From: Sphingobium herbicidovorans
GTDB lineage: Bacteria; Pseudomonadota; Alphaproteobacteria; Sphingomonadales; Sphingomonadaceae
DNA length: 64,000 bases
Direction: 5' to 3'
Assembly (NCBI RefSeq): GCF_002080435.1
Contig: NZ_CP020538.1
Span: 124,001 to 188,000, forward strand
The notes below the pieces were generated by a model. The model made no database searches and had not been told where the DNA came from. It saw only the letters and a list, made by a program, of their open reading frames with translations. Of this stretch, positions 29,657 to 37,543 are shown one piece after another (position 1 is the first letter of the stretch; the number at the start of each line of letters is the position of its first letter). The position numbers were made by a program, and so were the translations under genes.

Positions 29657-30591
29657 CGCGCGTCCTCCTCGATGAATTCAGCAGCCTTGGGCGCCTCTGG
29701 GCCCAAACCGCCGAACGCATGGCGGCCGTTCTCTGCGACTGGCCCGAAGTTGGTTCCTTTCTCGTCACGCTTCGCGACACGATGTTCGATGGAATGCGAT
29801 CGGACCTTCGCGCCGGGAGGATCGACCCGTTCGATCCCGCGCTGCGCCGCTACCTGATCGCGTCGATGGGATCGCTCCCCGACGAGCGGCTCCGCGTCTT
29901 GTTCCTCGATACAGCGCATGGGCTGATAGCCGACGAGCAGATGCAGCATGGCACGCTTTGCCATCTGGCCATCTACCCGCGAACGATCTTCCGGCGCGCG
30001 CTCGAGCATAATGCGGCGGCGATCATTCTCGTCCACAACCATCCGGGCGGCGATGCGACGCCGAGCGAGGACGATATCGAGGCAACGCGCAAGCTCGACC
30101 AGATCGGGCGCGCGCTCGACGTGGAGGTTCTCGATCATATCATCGTCACGCCGACCCGGCTTCACCATATCATTTGCGAGCGGAGGAGCGCCGCACGCCG
30201 CGCCAATCCCGCGTCCTTCACGCTGCGAAGCGAGGTGCTGCCGGAGGATGAGGCGATCGATCGCGCCTGTCGAAACGCCGAGACAGTGTTGCGACGCCGC
30301 ATCCTTCGCCGGCAGCTCGTCGGCAGCGCCGAACTGTTCGGCGAGCCGGCATGGGACATGCTCATCGATCTCTTCATCCACGAGTGCAAGGGACAGCAGC
30401 TCTCGATGTCGTCGCTCTGCGCGACCGCCGGCATTCCGACCAGCAGTGCGATGAAGCTCGCGCAACGCCTGTGCGAGGCAGGCATATTGGAGCGGACGCC
30501 CGACCTCTTCGACGGGCGGCGTACGCTGATGAAGATCGCACCCGAGGTTGGGCATCGGCTGCGGGCCTATTTTGCCGAAGGAACCGAATAA
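29608..30591 (+). CDS. RadC-like JAB/MPN-domain protein with C-terminal winged helix
   Basis: The recognisable protein begins around SVLAGLIAAIAPED and carries RYLIASMGSLPDERLRVLFL and then the JAMM motif LVHNHPGGDATPSEDD, as in RadC. About 100 residues later comes a winged-helix segment (LSMSSLCATAGIPTSSAMKLAQRL, then ILERTPDLFDGRR), which is not part of standard RadC. No ATG or GTG lies near the expected N-terminus. A CTG at 29608 with GGGAG 10 bases upstream is the best guess, overlapping the preceding gene by 49 bases. RadC-type genes are frequent on integrative elements. Confidence 0.75.
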   Translation: MAGLIAAIAPEDCELIARVLLDEFSSLGRLWAQTAERMAAVLCDWPEVGSFLVTLRDTMFDGMRSDLRAGRIDPFDPALRRYLIASMGSLPDERLRVLFLDTAHGLIADEQMQHGTLCHLAIYPRTIFRRALEHNAAAIILVHNHPGGDATPSEDDIEATRKLDQIGRALDVEVLDHIIVTPTRLHHIICERRSAARRANPASFTLRSEVLPEDEAIDRACRNAETVLRRRILRRQLVGSAELFGEPAWDMLIDLFIHECKGQQLSMSSLCATAGIPTSSAMKLAQRLCEAGILERTPDLFDGRRTLMKIAPEVGHRLRAYFAEGTE

Positions 30592-30751
30592 GCTGCGCCT
30601 GAAGCGGGCGCGGCCCGTCGCGGGCGTGCGTCGTCGTCTCTGCGGCCGCTGGTCTGGCGCGTCAGCGACCAAGGCGCCATCACATCGATCCTTTCTGCTC
30701 GTCACCAACTGCTGATGCCGGCCTGTTCTTGCCCGATCGACGCCGCATGGA

Positions 30752-30769
30752 AATATTCGGAAAATATTC
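30752..30769. promoter_or_regulatory. Tandem AATATTC repeats (11-base period)
   Basis: AATATTC at 30752-30758 and again at 30763-30769, with GGAA between. It stands out as AT-rich in about 65% GC DNA, 13 bases before the DUF2285 gene and near the end of a 190-base gene-free stretch. The same arrangement recurs before the lasso precursor gene at 34797. Confidence 0.35.
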
Positions 30770-30781
30770 TGGCGATACGAT

Positions 30782-31540
30782 ATGAGCGGCGGACCTGCCG
30801 CGAACTGGCGATTTCCCGAAGCTTATGGCGGGCTTCTCGTCTCGGACCGACGCGCGTTCGCCTGGGAGTGGCTACGCCGAAGTCCGCTGTACCGGACCCT
30901 CTGGAAAAACCGGGCGCGCGTTTCGGACGAGCGGCTCGAGAGCCTTGGCCTGCACGGCTGGATCGATCCCGCTTTGTCCGCGTCCGAAGCCCGTCCAATC
31001 TGGAGCGTCGTCAGAGATCCACGCGTGCTGCGCGGGCGGCCCGCCCGCGTAGACAGTCCTGCTGACGACCTGTTCGACGTGCGCGATGTCGCCCCATTTG
31101 TGTCGGTCGAGATCGACGCAGAAAAGACCGAGCATTGGTTGCTGAGTGACGGACATTGGGCCATCCGCCTCGACTTGCACGACGGCACGCTGCTGGGCGG
31201 CCCGATCCTAGTCGAACATCGGATATCCGGCCTTCAGTCGGCAAAGCCCAAGCTCGAAGCTCTCCGCCAGTTTGTCGTCCTGGCCGAGAGCGGCCGGCTA
31301 CCGCGTTCGATGATGCCGCGCGAGCGTAAGGCGGCGCAATGGATCCTCGAGCTGCGCGTCGGCGATGCGATTCTGTCCGGCGCGACACAACAGGAGATGG
31401 CGCGCATCTTGTTCGGTGCGGTGATCGCGTCCCGGCGCTGGCGGATTGAAAATGCCTCGCATCGTCTTCGTGTCCAGCGGCTCGTGCGGATCGCTCGGCG
31501 GAGACTTGCTGACCCCTTGTCGGGACCATGGTTCGGCTAG
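30782..31540 (+). CDS. DUF6499/DUF2285-type DNA-binding domain protein
   Basis: A 252-residue protein. The N-terminal segment NWRFPEAYGGLLVSDRRAFAWEWLRRSPLY is the DUF6499-like motif. The C-terminal part (WILELRVGDAILSGATQQEMARILFG, then ASHRLRVQRLVRIARR) is a DUF2285 helical, probably DNA-binding, domain. Such proteins are typical of alphaproteobacterial integrative and conjugative elements, often near rep/par genes. Here it is separated from the ICE genes at 45-61 kb by the quorum-sensing and lasso loci, suggesting those were inserted as cargo. Confidence 0.8.
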   Translation: MSGGPAANWRFPEAYGGLLVSDRRAFAWEWLRRSPLYRTLWKNRARVSDERLESLGLHGWIDPALSASEARPIWSVVRDPRVLRGRPARVDSPADDLFDVRDVAPFVSVEIDAEKTEHWLLSDGHWAIRLDLHDGTLLGGPILVEHRISGLQSAKPKLEALRQFVVLAESGRLPRSMMPRERKAAQWILELRVGDAILSGATQQEMARILFGAVIASRRWRIENASHRLRVQRLVRIARRRLADPLSGPWFG

Positions 31541-31623
31541 CGCGCCACCCGGAGCACGCGACGTCGTCCGCCGCGCACGGAGCCACCAACCGTCCCGGGG
31601 CTGCTCTTCATGACAACAAAAAC

Positions 31624-31671
31624 TCTCAATTTGAGACTAAATCGCGAATATATTTGAAAAATATTATCGCG
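31624..31671. promoter_or_regulatory. Two dyads upstream of the luxR gene
   Basis: A 13-base palindrome TCTCAATTTGAGA lies at 31624-31636. A 29-base imperfect dyad follows at 31643-31671, with outer arms CGCGA and TCGCG and an AT-rich centre. Both lie in the 288-base gene-free stretch 31541-31828, about 160-200 bases before luxR. Neither matches a canonical lux box. Confidence 0.35.
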
Positions 31672-31828
31672 CCCATAGCTTTGACGGGCTCCGCATCGTC
31701 TATGACCAGCAACGATGCCCAACCGCGGTGACCCTGCCCATTGAGAGGGCGAGGGGATCGGCACCGGACTGGGAGCAATGCCGGGCAAGCAGGTTCGAGA
31801 ATGCTGCCGGCGTTGCCATGGGTCATTC

Positions 31829-32572
31829 ATGCCAACCCTCGACGCCGCGCTGCGGCTCGCGGCCGAATCCTTGAAGGTCGCAAATGAAGATGCATTGATC
31901 GATATTCTCGACGAGGCCTGTTCGAGGCTCGGCTGCTCATGGTTCGCGTTGAGTCATCATGTCGACTTCCTGGCGGCGCCCGAGAAGGGATTGCGCGTCC
32001 ACAATTATCCCGAAGACTGGGCACGATGGTTTGATGAACAACGGCTCGGCGTCCGCGACCCGGTCCATCGTGCGAGCGCTCGCCGCGCGGCCGGTTTCCT
32101 CTGGCACGAAATGCATCATTTTTCGCGGCCACGGCCTGGTGACGGCGCGATTCTGAAGCGCGCGCGCCGGCACGGGATCCATGATGGCCTCACCGTTCCG
32201 ACGCATATCCCCGGCGACGCACACGGGTCGGTATCCTTCGCTTGGCAGAAGGGGCATTATGCGACACCCGAGGCCTTGATGTTCGCGCAGGTGATCGGCG
32301 CTTTCGTCTTCGAGGCGGCACGGCAACTGTCGGGGCTGGTTCCTGCCAATGATCAGCCACGCCTCACCGACCGGCAGATCGAATGCCTTCTCTGGGCCGC
32401 GCGCGGCAAATCGGATTCGGTGATCGCGCAGATCATGGACTTGCAGACGGATACGGTCAGTGAGCATTTGCGCAACGCGCGCGCGAAATACTCCGCTCGA
32501 AGCCGCGTTAGCCTGGCGATCCGCGCCTTGTTCGACGGCACGATCTGCTTCAGCGACGTCGCCGGCGGCTGA
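31829..32572 (+). CDS. LuxR-family quorum-sensing transcriptional regulator
   Basis: A 247-residue protein. The N-terminal autoinducer-binding domain has the W-x3-Y-x8-DP-like arrangement (NYPEDWARWFDEQRLGVRDPV, a family hallmark) and a following W (FLWHE). The C-terminal GerE HTH starts LTDRQIECLLWAARGKSDSVI and continues DLQTDTVSEHLRNARAKY. I take the ATG at 31829 (MPTLDAAL) over an upstream in-frame ATG at 31778. It is 81 bases before luxI on the same strand, a classical cognate pair. Confidence 0.88.
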   Translation: MPTLDAALRLAAESLKVANEDALIDILDEACSRLGCSWFALSHHVDFLAAPEKGLRVHNYPEDWARWFDEQRLGVRDPVHRASARRAAGFLWHEMHHFSRPRPGDGAILKRARRHGIHDGLTVPTHIPGDAHGSVSFAWQKGHYATPEALMFAQVIGAFVFEAARQLSGLVPANDQPRLTDRQIECLLWAARGKSDSVIAQIMDLQTDTVSEHLRNARAKYSARSRVSLAIRALFDGTICFSDVAGG

Positions 32573-32653
32573 AACACCCCCCTTTCTTGGTATGGCGGAG
32601 ATGATTTTTTCGGTTCAATTGGTCTGTCTCTTTCAACCGAGGAGACAAAACCC

Positions 32654-33265
32654 ATGTTCATCACGGTCAATCAGGACAATAGGGCGGACGAGCATGTCGC
32701 GCTCCGTTCGATGTTCGAAGCGCGCAAACGCGTCTTTGTGGATCTGCTCAAATGGGACCTTCCCGTGCTCGCGGACCGGTTCGAGGTCGACCATTTCGAC
32801 GATCCCTTTGCCACTTATCTGATCGTCACCGACGGGCAGGGCGAACATCTCGCCTCGGCGCGGCTTCTGCCGACGACGCGGCCCGCCCTTCTCGACGGCA
32901 TCTTCCCCTATCTTGTCGACGGCCCAGTTCCGCACGGAACAGCGATCTTCGAAATCACCCGCTTTTGCCTTTCGCCGGGGATCGGCGCGCGGCAACGCCG
33001 CGCGGCGCGCGATACGCTGCTCGTGGGGCTCGTCGAGCATGCGCTGGCGCATGGCATTTCAACCTACACCGGGGTCGCCGAGCTATCGTGGTTCCGGCAG
33101 GTCGAGCGGTTCGGCTGGGATTGCCGCCTGCTCGGCGAGACCGCGATTCACGATGGCCGTGCGCTGGTCGCACTGGCGATCGCGATCGAGGCCGACACCC
33201 CCGCAAAACTGGCCGAGACCGGCATCGTCGCGGCCGCCGCCGACGCGGCCGCCGAAGCCGCGTGA
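32654..33265 (+). CDS. Acyl-homoserine-lactone synthase (LuxI family)
   Basis: A 203-residue autoinducer synthase that makes an acyl-homoserine lactone from S-adenosylmethionine and an acyl-ACP. The invariant residues are in register: Arg24, Phe28, Trp34, Glu44, Asp46, Asp49, Arg70, Glu100 and Arg103. A GAGGAGA ribosome site precedes the ATG. The last 20 residues are an alanine-rich tail. The PhyH gene starts 7 bases after its stop, so the two are co-transcribed. Acyl chain length cannot be predicted from sequence alone. Confidence 0.93.
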   Translation: MFITVNQDNRADEHVALRSMFEARKRVFVDLLKWDLPVLADRFEVDHFDDPFATYLIVTDGQGEHLASARLLPTTRPALLDGIFPYLVDGPVPHGTAIFEITRFCLSPGIGARQRRAARDTLLVGLVEHALAHGISTYTGVAELSWFRQVERFGWDCRLLGETAIHDGRALVALAIAIEADTPAKLAETGIVAAAADAAAEAA

Positions 33266-33272
33266 GGAGGGA

Positions 33273-34178
33273 ATGATGGCGAACCATTCCTTTTCGCGCC
33301 GCGACTCCGCTGGCACCGCCGCGCAGCGCTTGGCCGATGATGGCTATGTCCTGCTTCGCGGCGCGGCACCGCCGGCCGAGATCGCGGCAATCGCGGCGGA
33401 CCTGGCACCGCGCTTCGTCGCGACACCCTTTTGCTCGGGCGGCTTCTACGGCGCGCGCACCAAGAGGTTCGGGCGCCTGCTGATCCGTTCGCCGCACATG
33501 GCGAACCTCGTGATGCATCCCGGTATATTGGCGCTTGCCGAGGCGGCGCTCGGCCCCTGGTGCGAGCGTATCCAGCTCAACCTCACGCAGGCGATCGAGC
33601 TCCATCCCGGCGCGCTCGCGCAATTCCCCCACCGCGACCAGGATATGTGGCAGGGCTCGCTCGGCGAGGTCGAATATCTCCTCAACGTGATGTGGCCGCT
33701 CACCGAATTCACCGCGGAAAATGGCGCGACGATGATCTGGCCCGCAAGCCACGGCGTCGAAGCGCTGATCGAAGAGCCGCGCGAGCAGCCGGTGGTTGCT
33801 GGAGCCGAGCCGGGCGACGCGATCGTCTTCCTCGGGTCGACACTCCACGGCGCAGGCGCAAATTTGAGCGCGATGCCGCGCCGCGGTATCATCGTCAGCT
33901 ACTGTCTCGGCTGGCTCAAGCCCTACGAGAACCAGTGGTTGGCCTATCCTCCTGACATTGCCCGCCACTTCCCGCCCGAGCTCGCCGCGCTCGCTGGATA
34001 CGCGCAGCACCGCCCCAATCTCGGCAACTTCGAAGGACAATGTCCCTCGGTCCTGTTCGGCGGCTATCCCGACGAGCCGCTGGCTGCGATCGACGCGCTG
34101 CGGCCCGATCAGCAGGCCTTGCTCGCTGACCATGTCGCCGCGCAGCGCGTCGCGGTAGACGGAGCGCGCCGGGCATGA
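33273..34178 (+). CDS. Phytanoyl-CoA dioxygenase (PhyH) family oxygenase
   Basis: A 301-residue Fe(II)/2-oxoglutarate-dependent oxygenase. The H-x-D metal motif is in FPHRDQDMW. A later histidine in STLHGAGANLS and the 2-oxoglutarate Arg in PRRGIIVSY complete the site. GAGGAGGG precedes the tandem ATGs at 33273/33276. Genes of this family lie beside luxI in other sphingomonads, suggesting a role linked to the signal, such as hydroxylating an acyl substrate; that role is inferred. Its stop overlaps the GntR start by four bases. Confidence 0.85.
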   Translation: MMANHSFSRRDSAGTAAQRLADDGYVLLRGAAPPAEIAAIAADLAPRFVATPFCSGGFYGARTKRFGRLLIRSPHMANLVMHPGILALAEAALGPWCERIQLNLTQAIELHPGALAQFPHRDQDMWQGSLGEVEYLLNVMWPLTEFTAENGATMIWPASHGVEALIEEPREQPVVAGAEPGDAIVFLGSTLHGAGANLSAMPRRGIIVSYCLGWLKPYENQWLAYPPDIARHFPPELAALAGYAQHRPNLGNFEGQCPSVLFGGYPDEPLAAIDALRPDQQALLADHVAAQRVAVDGARRA

Positions 34179-34798
34179 ATGCCGGCTCGACTATGGAGCG
34201 CGTCTATCTCGACCTCAAGGCGCGGGTGCTCGATGGCCGCTATCCGCCGGGCACGCGGCTCGATCCGGTCGTTCTCGCGCGGACGCTGCGCGCCAGCGCG
34301 ACCCCGGTCCGCGAGGCATTGCACCGCCTCGCCGGCGAACGGATCATCGACAGCTGGCATCAAGAGGGGTTCCGGCCCCCGATCCTCGCCGAGGCCGATC
34401 TCCACGATCTCTATCATTGGGCGTCATTCCTGCTCGGGCTCGCGCTCCAGGGTCCGGTGCCAGAGCGCGATCGGCCGACGGGCCTCGTGAAGCTGACGCA
34501 TCACAGGGATTATGCCGAGGCCCTCGACTCGCTCTTCCGGGCGATCGCACTGTGGAGCGCCAACCGCGAGCTGCGCTTCGCGATCTTCAACCTGGTCGAA
34601 CGGTGTCATCTGTTTCGCAAAGCCGAAGCCCGCGTCGACACCTCGGCGCGCGATATGCTCGCCGCGATGGAAGCCGATTACCGCTTCGGACGCTGGAGTG
34701 CACTGCGGGCCAAGATCACGCGTTTTCACCGGCGGCGGATGGCGTTCGCGGGACGTGTCGTCGCCGAGCTCAGACCCCGAGACACGCCGCTCAGATAA
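34175..34798 (+). CDS. GntR-family transcriptional regulator
   Basis: A 207-residue protein. The N-terminal winged HTH is typical of GntR (VYLDLKARVLDGRYPPGTRLD, then LARTLRASATPVREALHRLAGERII). An all-helical, FCD-like C-terminal domain follows. It overlaps the PhyH stop (ATGA), so it is the third gene of the luxI transcript and the last before the lasso locus. It is a candidate regulator of the lasso promoter 100 bases downstream. Confidence 0.85.
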   Translation: MNAGSTMERVYLDLKARVLDGRYPPGTRLDPVVLARTLRASATPVREALHRLAGERIIDSWHQEGFRPPILAEADLHDLYHWASFLLGLALQGPVPERDRPTGLVKLTHHRDYAEALDSLFRAIALWSANRELRFAIFNLVERCHLFRKAEARVDTSARDMLAAMEADYRFGRWSALRAKITRFHRRRMAFAGRVVAELRPRDTPLR

Positions 34799-34814
34799 TA
34801 TTCGAAAGATATTC
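34797..34814. promoter_or_regulatory. Tandem (A/G)ATATTC repeats before the lasso precursor gene
   Basis: AATATTC at 34797-34803, then GAAA, then GATATTC at 34808-34814, an 11-base period like the site at 30752. It lies at the start of the 96-base gap before the lasso precursor, followed by a further AT-rich stretch (34815-34835) that could hold the promoter. Confidence 0.4.
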
Positions 34815-34894
34815 AAACTATAAAAATTCTATTCTGTCCGATCGGCGTAGCTTTCTCGATGCCGCAATCCCGCGGCATTTAAGAGGAGGTTCTC

Positions 34895-35035
34895 ATGAAC
34901 CACAATGACACCGTCGAAGACGGCATCGAAGAACTGGGCGTCGCCAGCGTCGTCACGCTCGGGCCGGCTCCGCCCTATCCCGAGGATCATCTCCTCAGCC
35001 CGATCCCCGTCGGCGGCGGCATCTCCGCCGACTGA
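34895..35035 (+). CDS. Lasso peptide precursor (46 residues)
   Basis: A short gene with GAGGAGG at 34883-34889. The predicted leader is residues 1-22, ending LGVASVVTL. This aligns with the proteobacterial leader end (as in astexin-1, LGKASAETR), with the required Thr at -2 (Thr21). The core starts at Gly23: GPAPPYPED, with Glu at core position 8 and Asp at 9, either of which could close the macrolactam to Gly1. The tail runs from His10 (HLL) to GGGISAD, 24 core residues in all. The leader-peptidase gene starts 45 bases downstream and the cyclase overlaps that, so the assignment is strong. Four prolines in the ring and a tail with no aromatic, Arg or Lys plug are unusual. My arithmetic gives about 2337.16 Da monoisotopic for the full core minus one water. 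Confidence 0.88.
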   Translation: MNHNDTVEDGIEELGVASVVTLGPAPPYPEDHLLSPIPVGGGISAD

Positions 35036-35080
35036 CGGCTTTGCGGACGCGGCGTCCTGCGCCGCGTCCGCTTCTTCACC

Positions 35081-35752
35081 ATGACATATCATCTCGCACC
35101 TCATGTGAGCTACGGGCTGCTCGGCCACCGGGTGGTTCTGCTCGACCTCGCGGCCGACCGTTATCTTCTGCTCGGGGAAGCCGAGGCGGCCGTGCTGGCC
35201 GCACTTGCGGCGTCCGAACCGCCGCCGTCTTCAACGCTCGTCGAGACGCTTCTGGCGCGTCGCCTGATTTGTGCGGGGCGGGGGGCCGGAATTGCGCCGG
35301 TCGACCAGCCGCCGCCACTCATAAGCGCCCTCGAAGTCGATGGCGGCAGCGGCAGCATATCTTCATGGGAAGCGATAGCCTCGGTCGCCCGCGCACGTTT
35401 GTCGCTCCGCTTCCTGGGGCTTGCGCGAACCGTCTCGCGATGGCGCGCTTTCCGGGCTCTATGTGCGAGGCAGTCCAAGGGACGGGACGGCCTCGCCAGG
35501 GACAGCGAAATTGCCGCGGCTATCGCGCGGGGCTTTGCCGAAGCGCGCATTGCTGTCCCCACGCGCCGGCTTTGCGTCCCCGACAGCCTCGCGCTTGCCC
35601 GCTGCTTGTGGACGCGCGGTATCGCCGCCGACGTCTATTTCGGCGTCCAGCTCGATCCGCTCCTCGCGCACAGCTGGGTACAGAGCGATAACCTTGTCCT
35701 GTCGGATCCGCTCAACATCGCCGCCGATTATACGCCGGTGTTCAAACTTTGA
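35081..35752 (+). CDS. Lasso peptide B protein: RiPP recognition element plus leader peptidase
   Basis: A 223-residue fusion. Residues 1-80 are PqqD-like (SYGLLGHRVVLLDLAADRYLLL), the RRE that binds the leader. The remainder is the transglutaminase-like protease domain. The triad is Cys165 (RRLCVPDSLALA), His197 (AHSW) and Asp209 (LSDPLN). The spacings of 32 and 12 residues equal those of McjB (Cys150, His182, Asp194). It cleaves the leader after residue 22 of the precursor in an ATP-dependent complex with the C protein. Its stop overlaps the TTG start of the next gene. Confidence 0.93.
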   Translation: MTYHLAPHVSYGLLGHRVVLLDLAADRYLLLGEAEAAVLAALAASEPPPSSTLVETLLARRLICAGRGAGIAPVDQPPPLISALEVDGGSGSISSWEAIASVARARLSLRFLGLARTVSRWRAFRALCARQSKGRDGLARDSEIAAAIARGFAEARIAVPTRRLCVPDSLALARCLWTRGIAADVYFGVQLDPLLAHSWVQSDNLVLSDPLNIAADYTPVFKL

Positions 35753-37485
35753 GCCTGCGTCTCGCCCTGATCGACGGCGCGGCCGCGCTCGGGCGGCTGC
35801 CGGAAGAGCTTTTGCCGCTCGCCACGATCGGTCCGGGGCGGCTCGTCGGAGACGGCGCTGCGCCGCTGACCGTTGCCGGAAATGTCGCGCTGGCGGGTTG
35901 GGCCTTTCATCGCGATGGTTTCGGTCCCTGTTCGGACCTGTCGGACGAGGCGGCGGCACAGATCGTCGCCACCCGCGGCGCCTGGGCGCTTTCGGTGCTC
36001 TGGGGTCATTATCTCCTGTGCTGGGCGGACGCGGCGGGCAGGGTATTTCTGCTCCGCTCGCCCGTTGCCGGCCCGCCGGTTTTCCATGCGCGGGGAGACG
36101 AAGGTCGGTCGATGGACGGCAATGGCAATGGCGCCGCGAGCCGCTGCGCGTTCACCGATCTTTCCCTCGCGCACTCACTCGGCTTTGCCCGTGGCGGACC
36201 CGATCCGGCGCGGATCGACGCGGCGCTGCGCTACCCCTTCTTTCGCGGACCCGACACCGAGATCGCCGGGGTCAGAGAGGTCGTCCCCGGTGAGATTGTC
36301 GAGCTCGCGAGCGGCCGCCGCCAGGCCGGCAGCTGGTCGCCATGGGATCATAGTGTCCGGCCGCCGCGTCGCGCTGCGCCCGACGAGCTCCGCCGGCTCG
36401 TCGGAGCCGTGACCGGGGCCTGGGGACGCCGCTTCGATCGCATCCAGCTCGAGCTGTCGGGCGGCCTCGACAGCTCGATTGTCGCGACCTGCCTGGCCGA
36501 AAGCGGCGCGCAGTGGCGCGGGATGACATTGGCGACAAGCGATCCCGACGGCGACGAGCGGCCCTATGCGCGAGCGGTGACCGACCGGCTCTGCGCCGAA
36601 CTGGCCGAACGGTGGCGACCCGCTCCCGGCGATCCCGTCGCATTGCCCCACCGGCTCAGGGTGCGTCACGGCGGTTTCGGCCTGCTGGCGCCGAGCGACG
36701 CCGTCTTCCTCGAGACGGCGCGGGAGTATGGCGCGGACGCGATCTTCACGGGGGCCGGCGGCGACAATGTCTTCGGCTATATCACTTCGACGGCGCCGAT
36801 CCTCGATGCCCTGCGCTTTGCCGGGCCGCTCGCGTCATGGCGCGCGGCAGGCGACCTCGCGCGGATGGCGCATGACAATCGGTGGAAGGCGCTCGCCTAT
36901 GCCGCGCGGCGGGTTTTAAAGCCGCCACCGCCCTGGCCGATCGATACCACGTTGCTGTCGCGCCGCTACGAAGGTCCGATGCCGGCGCATCCGTGGATCG
37001 CCGATGCCCGTCGCGCGGCGCCGGGGCAAAGGGTCTATGGCACGAGCCTCTTCCTGACCCAGTCGTTCGTCGACGCTTATGACCGGGCGCTGGCGATGCC
37101 GATGATCGCGCCGTTGCTGTCGCAGCCGCTTGTCGAGTTCGGCCTCGGGCTTGCCAGCTGGCAATGGGGCGAGGGCGGACAGGATCGGGCGCTCGCGCGC
37201 CGTGCCTTTGCCTGCGAGCTTCCTCGCGAAGTGCTGGCGCGGCGGAGCAAGGGGCGCATCTTGTCGATCTTCCTGCCGGCCTTCGCCAAAAATCGCGAGC
37301 GCCTCCGTCCCTTCCTGCTCGATGGCTGGATGGCCGGGGCGGGGATTCTCGATCTCGATGCGGTGCGCACGATGCTCGATGGCGGGGCCGGCGATCCGGT
37401 CACGATCCTGCGCATCCTCGAGGTCGCGGACATGGAGGGATGGGCCCGTTCCATCGTCGCGTCGGGCGTCACGTCGGATAACTGA
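35749..37485 (+). CDS. Lasso peptide macrolactam synthetase (asparagine-synthetase-like C protein)
   Basis: A 578-residue homolog of class B asparagine synthetases. The PP-loop motif LSGGLDSS at residues 236-243 binds ATP and adenylates the Glu8/Asp9 side chain of the core; Gly1 then attacks to close the ring. The N-terminal glutaminase-like domain lacks the catalytic Cys at position 2, as in McjC. The start is TTG overlapping the B-protein TGA (TTGA), which implies coupled translation. It ends just before a strong bidirectional terminator. Confidence 0.93.
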   Translation: MSLRLALIDGAAALGRLPEELLPLATIGPGRLVGDGAAPLTVAGNVALAGWAFHRDGFGPCSDLSDEAAAQIVATRGAWALSVLWGHYLLCWADAAGRVFLLRSPVAGPPVFHARGDEGRSMDGNGNGAASRCAFTDLSLAHSLGFARGGPDPARIDAALRYPFFRGPDTEIAGVREVVPGEIVELASGRRQAGSWSPWDHSVRPPRRAAPDELRRLVGAVTGAWGRRFDRIQLELSGGLDSSIVATCLAESGAQWRGMTLATSDPDGDERPYARAVTDRLCAELAERWRPAPGDPVALPHRLRVRHGGFGLLAPSDAVFLETAREYGADAIFTGAGGDNVFGYITSTAPILDALRFAGPLASWRAAGDLARMAHDNRWKALAYAARRVLKPPPPWPIDTTLLSRRYEGPMPAHPWIADARRAAPGQRVYGTSLFLTQSFVDAYDRALAMPMIAPLLSQPLVEFGLGLASWQWGEGGQDRALARRAFACELPREVLARRSKGRILSIFLPAFAKNRERLRPFLLDGWMAGAGILDLDAVRTMLDGGAGDPVTILRILEVADMEGWARSIVASGVTSDN

Positions 37486-37499
37486 GTCCGAGGCCGATC

Positions 37500-37543
37500 G
37501 ACCGTGCCGGGCACACGCCGGGGTGCGCGTGCCCGGCACGGTC
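37500..37543. terminator. Bidirectional terminator between lasso C gene and isopeptidase
   Basis: A perfect 15-base inverted repeat (GACCGTGCCGGGCAC at 37500-37514, its complement at 37529-37543) with a 14-base loop. It fills the 58-base gap between two convergent genes. The stem is very GC-rich; there is no long U tract on either side. Confidence 0.7.

Noticed and set aside
32573..32653. A possible lux box before luxI
   Set aside because: The only symmetry is CGGTT/AACCG arms spread over 29 bases, not a 18-20 base lux box; too weak to call.
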